Assembly: GCA_964613585.1 (NCBI GenBank)
Contig: CAZTHL010000139.1
Coordinates: 1 to 6,308, forward strand
Direction: 5' to 3'
DNA length: 6,308 nucleotides
Source: CAZTHL01 sp964613585
GTDB taxonomy: Bacteria; Pseudomonadota; Alphaproteobacteria; DSM-16000; Inquilinaceae
Shown: positions 1-6,308 of the stretch, in pieces
Layout: each line of letters starts with the position of its first letter
Numbering within the stretch: position 1 is the first letter of the stretch
The notes under the pieces: generated by a model
Database searches by the model: none
Seen by the model: the letters and a program-made list of their open reading frames with translations, nothing else
What the model was told of the DNA's origin: nothing
Position numbers and translations under genes: made by a program

Positions 1-684
1 AAGCGCGCCACCGATGACATGCTGGCCGGCAAGCAGGCAGTGGTCTGCGGCTTCGGCGACGTGGGCAAGGGCTCGGCCGAATCGCTGCGCAGCCAGGGCG
101 CCCGCGTGCTGGTCACCGAGATCGACCCGATCTGCGCCCTGCAGGCGGCCATGGAAGGCTACGAGGTCACCACCATGGACGACGCCGCGCCGCGCGGCGA
201 CATCTTCGTCACCGCGACCGGCAACATCGATGTGGTCACCGTCGACCACATGCGGCAGATGAAGGATCGGGCGATTCTCTGCAATATTGGTCACTTCGAC
301 AGCGAGATTCAGATCGAGGGGCTGCGCAACTACGTCTGGGAAGAGGTCAAGCCGCAGGTAGACGAGGTCATGTTCCCGGACGGCAAGCGCTTGATCATCC
401 TGGCGAAGGGCCGGCTGGTCAATCTCGGTTGCGCGACCGGCCATCCCAGCTTCGTGATGAGCGCCTCGTTCACCAATCAGGTCCTGGCACAAATCGAGCT
501 GTGGAACCGGCACGCGCAGTACGAGCGGCAAGTTTACGTGCTGCCCAAGCATCTGGACGAGAAGGTCGCGCGCCTGCACCTGGACAAGCTTGGCGCAAAG
601 GTGACCGATCTATCGCCGGCCCAGGCCGAGTATATCGGAGTACCGGTGGAAGGCCCGTTCAAGGCGGACCATTACCGTTATTGA
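1..684 (+). CDS. ahcY: S-adenosylhomocysteine hydrolase (adenosylhomocysteinase), C-terminal part, 5' truncated by window edge
   Basis: The enzyme reversibly hydrolyses S-adenosylhomocysteine to adenosine and homocysteine in the cytosol. This clears the inhibitory product of SAM-dependent methyltransferases and feeds the methionine cycle. The frame is open from base 1, and 227 codons are visible before TGA at 682-684. The visible part covers the NAD-binding Rossmann domain and the C-terminal tail. Seen here: the glycine loop GFGDVGKG (residues 17-24 of the fragment); TEIDP, with E40 as the likely NAD-ribose ligand; NIGHFD (H98, equivalent to human H301); VNLGCATGHPSF (N141 and H148, equivalent to human N346 and H353); and the invariant terminus KADHYRY, with K221 and Y225 matching the cofactor-contacting Lys426 and Tyr430 of the human enzyme. 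The catalytic Lys/Asp pair lies upstream, outside the window. No frameshift or odd substitution is visible. The gene is followed by a GC-rich hairpin and then the divL-like gene on the same strand. Confidence 0.98.
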   Translation, partial: KRATDDMLAGKQAVVCGFGDVGKGSAESLRSQGARVLVTEIDPICALQAAMEGYEVTTMDDAAPRGDIFVTATGNIDVVTVDHMRQMKDRAILCNIGHFDSEIQIEGLRNYVWEEVKPQVDEVMFPDGKRLIILAKGRLVNLGCATGHPSFVMSASFTNQVLAQIELWNRHAQYERQVYVLPKHLDEKVARLHLDKLGAKVTDLSPAQAEYIGVPVEGPFKADHYRY

Positions 685-691
685 CTGGTTC

Positions 692-715
692 GGGCGGCCG
701 CCGGCGCGGCCGCCC
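692..715 (+). terminator. GC-rich perfect hairpin downstream of ahcY, possible terminator without U-tract
   Basis: A perfect 10-bp inverted repeat starts 7 bases after the ahcY stop codon. The left arm is GGGCGGCCGC (692-701), the loop is CGGC (702-705) and the right arm is GCGGCCGCCC (706-715). All ten pairs are G-C, so the RNA hairpin would be very stable. No run of T follows (next bases are CCCTCGCGAGTATTT), so it is not a classical intrinsic terminator. It may pause or terminate transcription, or protect the 3' end of the ahcY mRNA. Termination is inference from position and stem strength. Confidence 0.45.
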
Positions 716-796
716 CCTCGCGAGTATTTCCCGGCCGGCGGGCGTCGGCCGCGTGGCCAGCTTGTGCTCCTTCCGGGCTTTCTCTAGGGTCCCGGC

Positions 797-3376
797 ATGA
801 TCCGGCCCAGGACATCTCCTCCGGCATGGCGCGAGCGGTTCCTGCCTCTCGCCGGCACCGCCACCGTCCTGGCGCTGCTTCCGGAAGCGGGTTTGTGCCA
901 AGGCGCCAATGCCGTGGTCGGACGCGGCGAGAACGAGGCCGCCTTTGTCGCGGCGCTGATCGCCCTCATCGCCCTTGGCTCGATGGTCTGGCAGCGGCGT
1001 CGGCTCCGCCGCGAGGCCGCTCGGGCCGAGGCGTCCGAGGCTCGCGCCGAGCGGCTCGCGGCGATCCTCAGGACCGCGCCGACGCCTTGCTGCCGCTGGG
1101 GACCCGATCCCGCCGGCACCGCTGAGCCGGCCTTCGCCCGGCTTCTCGGGCGCGAGCATCTGTCCGAATTCGAGGATATCGAGCGCGCCCTGCAGCCGGC
1201 GGACGCCGCGGAGCTTCGCCTCGACTTTGCCCGGCTGCGCGCCGACGGCGCCGGCTTCACGAGAACGGTGCAGACCGCTGACGGGGTCCGCTCACTCGAG
1301 ATGATCGGCCGGCGCGGGGCGCGGAACGGTCATGACGGGCCGCTCGACGTCCTCTGGGCGCGCGACGTGACCGAGGCCGAGCGCGAGCGCCTGCGCGTCC
1401 TGGGAGAGCAGGCGACGCTGGCCGCCAGCCGAGATGGCGCCTGCGCCATGCTCGACGCCCTGCCGGTGCCGGTCTGGTCACGCCATGCCGACCGTGGCTT
1501 GGCCTGGGCGAACGCCGCCTATTGCCGTGCGGCCAACGCCGACCTCGCCACCGTCCTCGAACAGCAATGGGAGCTCGCCGCTGATGCCATCGGCGAAGGC
1601 GGCCGCGCGCTCAGCCGTCGCGCCGCCGCCAGCGGCGAGCCGCAGACCGAGACGCACCACTTGGTGGTCGCCGGCGAGCGGCGGCTGCTGCGCATCACCG
1701 AGACCCCCCTGCCGGCCGAGTCGGTGGAGGATCGGCGCCTCGTCGGCTATGCCTTGGACCTGACCGCGGTGGAGGAGCTGCAGCTCGAGCGCCAGCGCAT
1801 CGTCGACGCCCACGCCGAGGTTCTGGAGCAGTTGAAGTCGGCCATCGCCATCTTCGGCGTGGACAAGCGTCTCATCTTCTTCAACAGCGCCTATGTGCAG
1901 CTGTGGGGCTTTGACGAGCACTGGCTCGACACCCGGCCGACGCTGGGCGAGATCCTGGAGGATCTGCGCGAGCGCCGGCGTCTGCCCGAAGTGCCGGACT
2001 TCCCGGCCTTCAAGCAGGGCCAGTTCGACCAGTTCACCTCGCTCCTGCAGCAGCAGGAGGATCTGATGCACCTGTCGGACGGCACCACGCTGCGCGCCGT
2101 GATCACGCCGCACCCCCTCGGCGGGCTGATGTACGTTCTGGAGGACGTGACCAGCGCGCTGGCCCTGGAGAGCAGCTACAACACGCTCATGGCCGTGCAG
2201 CGCGAGACGCTGGACAATCTGGCCGAGGGCATCGCCGTGTTCGGCGGCGACGGGCGCCTGCGCCTGTCCAATCCGCCGTTTGCCGCGCTGTGGCAGCTCG
2301 GGCCGGAGGATCTGGCCGGCCAGCCCCATGTCACCGAGCTGATCGCACGCACCAAGCGCTTCTTCGACGCCGAGACCGAGTGGCCCGAGCGCCGCGAGAT
2401 GATGCTGTCGGGCGCGCTCGACCGCCAGGGCCGGCGCGCCCGCTTCCGCCGCAAGGACGGCGCGGTCATCGAGTACAGCGCGGTGCCGCTACCCGACGGC
2501 AATGTGCTCAACAGCTTCCTCGATGTCACCGACAGCGCCCAGGTCGAGCAGGCCCTGCGCGCCACCAACGAGGCGCTGGAGACCGCCGATCGATTGAAGT
2601 CCGAGTTCATCGCCAATGTCTCCTACCAGCTGCGCACGCCGCTCAACGCCATCATGGGCTTCGCCGAGATCCTCAATAACCAGTATTTCGGCCCGCTCAC
2701 CGACCGGCAGATCGAGTACACCCAGAGCATCATCGACGCCTCGCAGCGGCTGCTGGCGCTGATCAACGACATCCTCGATCTCGCCACCATCGAGGCCGGC
2801 TACATGGCCCTCGAGCGCAAGCAGGTCGACGTGCACGAACTGCTGTCGAGCGTCTACGAGTTGACCCGCGAGTGGGCCGCCAAGCAGAACCTGCAGGTAA
2901 CCATCGAAAGCGCCCCCGAGGCGGGACGGATCGACGCCGACGAGCGGCGGTTGAAGCAGGCGCTCTACAACCTCGTCAGCAACGCCATCAAGTTCACCCT
3001 GCCGGGCGGCACCATCGTGCTGCGCAGCGAGCGGCGCGAGGAGGACATCGCGCTCATCGTCCAGGACACCGGCATCGGCATTCCGGCGGCCGACCGGGAC
3101 CGGGTGTTCGGCCGCTTCGAGCGGGCCCATCCGCAGTTGCGCCTGAGCGGCGTCGGCCTCGGCCTTGCGCTGGTCAAGAGCTTCATCGAGATGCACGGCG
3201 GCCGCGTCGACATGCAGTCGGAGACCGGCCGCGGCACCACTGTCACCTGCCTCCTGCCGTGCGAGCCGACGGACCCGCGCACCGCCGGCACGCCGCGGCC
3301 GATGATCGCCCGCACCGACGGCGAGATGCCCGGCTCGGCAACGATCGCCCGGGCCGCCGGGCGGACGCCGACTTGA
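797..3376 (+). CDS. divL: DivL-like membrane-anchored multi-PAS sensor kinase with Tyr in place of the phospho-acceptor His
   Basis: This 859-residue protein has the layout of a hybrid-free sensor kinase. The N-terminus has a hydrophobic stretch (about residues 15-33) and a clear membrane segment (48-65), followed by RRR and a short Ala/Arg/Glu-rich helix (66-92). Four PAS-like regions follow: about 84-194 and 216-325 (both degenerate), 340-455 and 470-580. A helical linker leads to the HisKA dimerisation domain (about 600-668) and the HATPase domain (about 712-822). The H-box reads SYQLRTP, with Tyr610 where His is expected and Gln611 where Glu/Asp is usual. The ATP site looks intact: N-box with N725 and N729, DTGIGIP (757-763), the F-box FGRFER and GVGLGLAL (785-792). 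A Pro/Arg/Thr-rich tail (about 823-859) ends the protein. Caulobacter DivL has the same His-to-Tyr change (Tyr550) and acts with DivK to control the CckA-CtrA pathway. Assignment as DivL rests on the Tyr, the domain order and the position after ahcY. The alternative is a divergent PAS kinase paralogue. The ATG at 797 has AGGG at 786-789, 7 bases upstream. Confidence 0.85.
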   Translation: MIRPRTSPPAWRERFLPLAGTATVLALLPEAGLCQGANAVVGRGENEAAFVAALIALIALGSMVWQRRRLRREAARAEASEARAERLAAILRTAPTPCCRWGPDPAGTAEPAFARLLGREHLSEFEDIERALQPADAAELRLDFARLRADGAGFTRTVQTADGVRSLEMIGRRGARNGHDGPLDVLWARDVTEAERERLRVLGEQATLAASRDGACAMLDALPVPVWSRHADRGLAWANAAYCRAANADLATVLEQQWELAADAIGEGGRALSRRAAASGEPQTETHHLVVAGERRLLRITETPLPAESVEDRRLVGYALDLTAVEELQLERQRIVDAHAEVLEQLKSAIAIFGVDKRLIFFNSAYVQLWGFDEHWLDTRPTLGEILEDLRERRRLPEVPDFPAFKQGQFDQFTSLLQQQEDLMHLSDGTTLRAVITPHPLGGLMYVLEDVTSALALESSYNTLMAVQRETLDNLAEGIAVFGGDGRLRLSNPPFAALWQLGPEDLAGQPHVTELIARTKRFFDAETEWPERREMMLSGALDRQGRRARFRRKDGAVIEYSAVPLPDGNVLNSFLDVTDSAQVEQALRATNEALETADRLKSEFIANVSYQLRTPLNAIMGFAEILNNQYFGPLTDRQIEYTQSIIDASQRLLALINDILDLATIEAGYMALERKQVDVHELLSSVYELTREWAAKQNLQVTIESAPEAGRIDADERRLKQALYNLVSNAIKFTLPGGTIVLRSERREEDIALIVQDTGIGIPAADRDRVFGRFERAHPQLRLSGVGLGLALVKSFIEMHGGRVDMQSETGRGTTVTCLLPCEPTDPRTAGTPRPMIARTDGEMPGSATIARAAGRTPT

Positions 3377-3577
3377 CGCTCGGCCCAGCGCTTACTTACC
3401 CTGACGCTGGTCCGTCATCGGGTTTGACCGAACGGGCCCCATACGGATACGCGACGGCCTGACCCGTCGCTCGCGGCAGCCAACCACGGGCGCGGGTGTT
3501 GTTGACGGTTCCCCCGGTCCGTGCCCGCGTCCTTCGGCCGGATCGTCCCATCAGCCGAGTATCGAGGGCGAGGCGCC
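3377..3577. other. 201-bp intergenic region between the divL-like gene and mutA; presumed mutA promoter and leader
   Basis: No gene is supported here. It probably carries the mutA promoter, because the upstream gene has an unrelated role and mutA heads its own pair. The best sigma70-like candidate is TTGACC (3424-3429, 5 of 6 matches to the -35 consensus), 16 bases, then GATACG (3446-3451, only 3 of 6 to the -10). A weak inverted repeat CCAGCG (3385-3390) / CGCTGG (3405-3410) has a 14-base loop. A second, CGCGGG (3491-3496) / CCCGCG (3524-3529), has a long loop. None is strong enough to call as a regulatory site, and no T-run terminator follows the kinase gene. Confidence 0.4.
3564..3573 (+). 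promoter_or_regulatory. Ribosome binding site that selects the mutA ATG at 3578
   Basis: The purine-rich stretch GAGGGCGAGG holds two Shine-Dalgarno-like cores: GAGGG, 9 bases from the ATG, and GAGG, 4 bases from it. The alternative in-frame start is the GTG at 3521, preceded by C-rich sequence (TTCCCCCGGTCC) with no such signal. This favours the shorter 700-residue protein over the 719-residue one. Confidence 0.65.
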
Positions 3578-5680
3578 ATGGAAGACGAGAGCTTGACGCT
3601 GGCCAGCGATTTTCCCCCTGCCAGCTATGACGACTGGCGGAAGGTGGCGGACGAGGCGCTGAAGGGCGCCCCCTTCGACAAGAAGCTGGTCTCGAGGACC
3701 TACGAAGGCATCCCGATCCAGCCGATCTACACACGGCACGACTGGCCGGCCGAGGGCGATCCCTCCGGCCTGCCCGGCTTCATGCCGTTCACCCGCGGCG
3801 GCGACGCGCTCGGCAATCATGGTGGCTGGGACATCCGCCAAGCCTACCGCCATCCCGATCTCGCCAAGCTCAACGAGCAGCTTCGGCTGGACCTGAATCG
3901 CGGTGCTACGGCGGCTCTCCTGCATCTGGACTTGGCGGCGCGCGCCGGCCTCGACCCGGACGACGCGGCCGCGGCCGACCTGGCCGGCCGGGACGGCGCC
4001 ATGATCTACTGCGTGGACGACTTGGCGGCCGCCTGCGCCGGGCTCGACACGGCGACCGTCTCGCTCGCCCTCGACGGTGGTTCGCAGTTTCTGCCCGCCG
4101 CCGCCATCCTGGTCGCCTGGTGGCAGCGGCGCGGCGTCGACCTCGATGAGGTTCGCGGCGCGTTCCACGCCGACCCGCTGGGCGTCCTGGCGGCGACCGG
4201 AACCCTGCCGATGCCGACCGACCGGGCGCTCGCCGTCATGGCGGACCTTGCCGCCTACACGGCCGAGCATCTGCCGAATGTCACGGCGGTCGGCGTCGAC
4301 ACCTCGCCCTACCACCGCGCCGGCGCCACCGAGGCGCAGGACCTGGGCTGCGCCATGGCAACCGGCCTCGCCTACCTCAAGGCGATGACCGCGGGCGGGC
4401 TGGAGATCGACACGGCGGCCCGGCAGATCGCCTTCACCTTCTCGCTCGGCTGCAACTTCTTTCCGGCGATCGCCAAGCTGCGCGCGGCGCGCAAGCTGTG
4501 GGCCCGGGTCACCGAGGCCTGCGGGGTGTCGGAGGACGCCCGCGCCATGCGTCTGAACGCGGTCACCGCCGACCGCATGATGACCCGGCGCGACCCTTGG
4601 GTGAACCTGCTGCGCGGCACGGTGGCCGGCTTTGCCGCCGGGGTGGCCGGGGCGGAGAGCGTGTGCGTGCAGCCCTTCGACGCGCGGCTCGGCCTGTCGG
4701 ACGACTTCGCCCGGCGCATCGCCCGCAACACCAGCATCGTCCTGATCGAGGAGTCGTCGCTGACCCGGGTCGTCGACCCGGCCGGGGGCTCCTGGTTCAT
4801 CGAGACCCTGACCGACCAAATCGCCCGCGAAGGCTGGGCCGACTTCCAGAAGATCGAGCAGGCCGGGGGAATGGAGCGGGCGCTGTCGGACGGCCTGGTC
4901 CACGGCTGGCTGGCCCAGGCCTGGGACACCCGCGCCAAGAACATTGCCCGGCGCCGCGACGCCGTCACCGGGGTCAGCGAGTTCCCGAACATCCACGAGG
5001 TGCCGGTCGAGCGCGAGATCCCGGATGTGGCTGCGCTCCGGGCCGATGCCGTCGACCGGGTCGTCCGCTCGCGTGCCGCGACCGGCGCGGCCCTGGCCGA
5101 GCCGGAGCACGGCGCACTCACCGTAAGGGCCGTCGAGGCGGCGCGGGCCGGCGCCACCATCGGCACCTTGTCAGCGGCGCTGGCCGGTGCCGGCGGCGCC
5201 GCCGTGACGGCGCTGCCGACCCACCATTATGCCGAGGAGTTTGAAGCGCTGCGCGACGCCTCCGACGCCTACCAAGCGCGGACCGGGGCGCGGCCACGGA
5301 TCTTCCTCTCCAACATCGGCACCGTCGCCCAGCACACGGCGCGCGCCACCTTCGCCAAAAACTTCTTCGAGGCCGGCGGCATCGAGGCCGTGACCAACAA
5401 CGGCTTCAAGACCGGCGCCGAGGCGGCCGAGGCGTTCAAGACGAGCGGCGCCAGCATTGCCATCGTCTGCTCCTCGGACAAAATCTATGAGGGCGCGGTG
5501 GCTGATGTCGCCCCGGCGCTGAAGCAGGCCGGCTGCTCCTATCTGTTCCTCGCGGGCAGCCCGGGCGACAAGAAGGCCGACTATCAGGCCGCGGGTGTGG
5601 ATGATTTCATCTTCCTCGGCGGCGACGTGCTGGCTACCCTGCGCGCGACCTTGGCCCACCTGGGAGCGATCGACCGATGA
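3578..5680 (+). CDS. mutA: Methylmalonyl-CoA mutase, small (non-catalytic) subunit
   Basis: MutA pairs with MutB to form the adenosylcobalamin-dependent mutase that interconverts (R)-methylmalonyl-CoA and succinyl-CoA. This is the last step of propionyl-CoA breakdown and also part of the ethylmalonyl-CoA pathway. The small subunit is structural and does not bind B12. Seen here, in 700 residues from the ATG: the N-terminal TYEGIPIQPIY (41-51); a TIM-barrel-like domain with SLGCNFFPAIAKLRAARKLW (289-308) and TRVVDPAGGSWF (about 396-407), both mutase-family motifs; a linker; and a flavodoxin-like C-terminal domain (about 572-696). In that domain the cobalt-binding DxHxxG motif is absent. The matching loop reads GTVAQHTAR (581-589), as expected for MutA. 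CSSDKIYEGA and FLGGDVLATL are further family motifs. An upstream GTG at 3521 would add 19 residues (Arg/Gly-rich, no family similarity that I recognise), so the ATG with its good ribosome binding site is preferred. The stop overlaps the mutB start by 4 bases (ATGA), which suggests one operon with translational coupling. Confidence 0.95.
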   Translation: MEDESLTLASDFPPASYDDWRKVADEALKGAPFDKKLVSRTYEGIPIQPIYTRHDWPAEGDPSGLPGFMPFTRGGDALGNHGGWDIRQAYRHPDLAKLNEQLRLDLNRGATAALLHLDLAARAGLDPDDAAAADLAGRDGAMIYCVDDLAAACAGLDTATVSLALDGGSQFLPAAAILVAWWQRRGVDLDEVRGAFHADPLGVLAATGTLPMPTDRALAVMADLAAYTAEHLPNVTAVGVDTSPYHRAGATEAQDLGCAMATGLAYLKAMTAGGLEIDTAARQIAFTFSLGCNFFPAIAKLRAARKLWARVTEACGVSEDARAMRLNAVTADRMMTRRDPWVNLLRGTVAGFAAGVAGAESVCVQPFDARLGLSDDFARRIARNTSIVLIEESSLTRVVDPAGGSWFIETLTDQIAREGWADFQKIEQAGGMERALSDGLVHGWLAQAWDTRAKNIARRRDAVTGVSEFPNIHEVPVEREIPDVAALRADAVDRVVRSRAATGAALAEPEHGALTVRAVEAARAGATIGTLSAALAGAGGAAVTALPTHHYAEEFEALRDASDAYQARTGARPRIFLSNIGTVAQHTARATFAKNFFEAGGIEAVTNNGFKTGAEAAEAFKTSGASIAIVCSSDKIYEGAVADVAPALKQAGCSYLFLAGSPGDKKADYQAAGVDDFIFLGGDVLATLRATLAHLGAIDR

Positions 5681-6308
5681 GCCAATTCCCAGACTTCACC
5701 CGGCTGCGCCTGGAGCCGGAGAACGCGCCGGGCGGCGCCGACCTCTCGGCCTGGGCGGCCGCGGTCGAAGCGATGACCGGTCAACGGCCGGACGAGCTCA
5801 AGTGGGAGACGCCCGAGAAGATCGACGTCAAGACGCTGTTCACGGCGACCGATCTCGAGGGGCTGGACCATCTCGACACAATGCCGGGGCTGCCGCCCTT
5901 CGTGCGCGGTCCCTACCCGACCATGTACACGACCCGGCCCTGGACCATCCGCCAGAATGCCGGCTACTCCACGGCCAAGGACTCGACCGCCTACTACCGG
6001 CGCAACCTGGCGGCCGGGCAGAAGGGCCTGTCGGTCGCCTTCGACCTGGCCACCCACCGCGGCTATGACAGCGACCATCCGCGCGTGCAGGGCGATGTCG
6101 GCATGGCCGGCGTGGCCATCGACAGCATCTACGACATGCGCACCCTGTTCGACGGCATCCCGCTCGACCAGATGAGCGTATCGATGACCATGAACGGCGC
6201 CGTGCTGCCGGTGATGGCGCTCTTCATCGGGGCGGCGCAGGAACAGGGTGTCGATCCACAGCAGCTCCAGGGGACGATCCAGAACGACATCCTCAAGGAG
6301 TTCATGGT
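5677..6308 (+). CDS. mutB: Methylmalonyl-CoA mutase, large (catalytic) subunit, N-terminal part, 3' truncated by window edge
   Basis: This is the catalytic subunit, which binds adenosylcobalamin and the acyl-CoA substrate. The window holds 210 complete codons of a protein usually slightly over 700 residues, so the C-terminal B12-binding domain lies outside. The ATG at 5677 overlaps the mutA stop (ATGA). A GGGAG at 5662-5666, inside the mutA coding sequence, may serve as ribosome binding site at a rather long 10-base spacing. Seen here: FVRGPYPTMYTTRPWT (75-90), with Y84 probably equivalent to the active-site Tyr89 of the Propionibacterium enzyme, favouring methylmalonyl- over isobutyryl-CoA mutase; RRNLAAGQKGLSVAFDLATH (108-127); RGYDSDHPRVQGDVG; MSVSMTMNGAVLPVM; and GTIQNDILKEFM at the edge. 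All are hallmark mutase motifs. The otherwise standard IRQYAGFSTA segment reads IRQNAGYSTA (91-100). No frameshift is seen. Confidence 0.97.
   Translation, partial: MSQFPDFTRLRLEPENAPGGADLSAWAAAVEAMTGQRPDELKWETPEKIDVKTLFTATDLEGLDHLDTMPGLPPFVRGPYPTMYTTRPWTIRQNAGYSTAKDSTAYYRRNLAAGQKGLSVAFDLATHRGYDSDHPRVQGDVGMAGVAIDSIYDMRTLFDGIPLDQMSVSMTMNGAVLPVMALFIGAAQEQGVDPQQLQGTIQNDILKEFM

Noticed and set aside
762..790. Possible promoter for the divL-like gene: TTGTGC, 17 bases, TAGGGT
   Set aside because: The -10 match is only 3 of 6 and would overlap the ribosome binding site; chance matches of this quality are expected.
685..796. Search for a CtrA box (TTAA-N7-TTAA) upstream of the divL-like gene
   Set aside because: No TTAA occurs in this gap, so direct CtrA control is not supported here.
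896..902. Cys34 near the first hydrophobic segment of the kinase, considered as a lipoprotein site
   Set aside because: The preceding residues AGL do not fit the lipobox (L-[ASTVI]-[GAS]-C), and a second membrane segment follows at residues 48-65.
1478..2329. 283-codon minus-strand open frame opposite the PAS region of the divL-like gene, with another at 2489-3196
   Set aside because: Both are codon-position shadows of a well-supported plus-strand gene, with low-complexity translations and no domain.
3373..3410. Repeated TGACGCT (3374-3380, 3402-3408, also inside mutA at 3594-3600) and the inverted repeat CCAGCG/CGCTGG
   Set aside because: The units are short and irregularly spaced, one copy overlaps coding sequence, and the stem is only 6 bp with a 14-base loop; compatible with chance.
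2872..3462. 196-codon plus-strand frame running past the kinase stop
   Set aside because: Most of it is the +1 shadow of the HATPase domain, rich in Arg, His and Gly; the small part beyond 3376 has no start or ribosome binding site of its own.
3491..3529. Inverted repeat CGCGGG/CCCGCG in the mutA leader, considered as a riboswitch or attenuator stem
   Set aside because: The 6-bp stem with a 27-base loop shows none of the conserved elements of a cobalamin riboswitch, such as a recognisable B12 box.
3551..5110. 519-codon open frame on the minus strand opposite mutA
   Set aside because: It lies antisense to a gene with clear family motifs, its translation is Gly/Arg/Ala/Val-rich with no recognisable domain, and long antisense frames are common in high-GC DNA.

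Overview
The window is high-GC DNA with dense, GC-rich third codon positions and four same-strand genes. The gene content points to an alphaproteobacterium, probably of Rhodospirillales type. The main lineage clue is a DivL-like kinase directly after ahcY, an arrangement I recall from many alphaproteobacteria. The taxonomic call is inference; no rRNA or other marker is present.

Layout, all on the + strand. Positions 1-684 are the C-terminal half of S-adenosylhomocysteine hydrolase (ahcY), cut by the window edge. A 112-bp gap with a strong GC hairpin follows. Positions 797-3376 encode an 859-residue membrane-anchored, multi-PAS sensor kinase. Its phospho-acceptor histidine is replaced by tyrosine (Y610, in SYQLRTP), while its ATP-binding motifs look intact; this is the hallmark of the cell-cycle regulator DivL. 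A 201-bp gap follows. Positions 3578-5680 encode the small subunit of methylmalonyl-CoA mutase (mutA), whose cobalamin-like domain lacks the cobalt-ligand motif. mutA overlaps by 4 bp (ATGA) with mutB (5677 to the window end), the catalytic large subunit, of which only the first 210 residues are present.

Functionally there are three separate units: the SAM/methyl cycle (ahcY), cell-cycle or polarity signalling (divL-like), and the B12-dependent interconversion of methylmalonyl-CoA and succinyl-CoA (mutAB, one translationally coupled operon). I see no evidence of a mobile element, CRISPR array, tRNA or rRNA gene, or a wholly new system. The most notable feature is the non-canonical H-box of the kinase, where both the histidine and the adjacent acidic residue are replaced (His-Glu to Tyr-Gln). 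A generic 'sensor histidine kinase' annotation would hide this.
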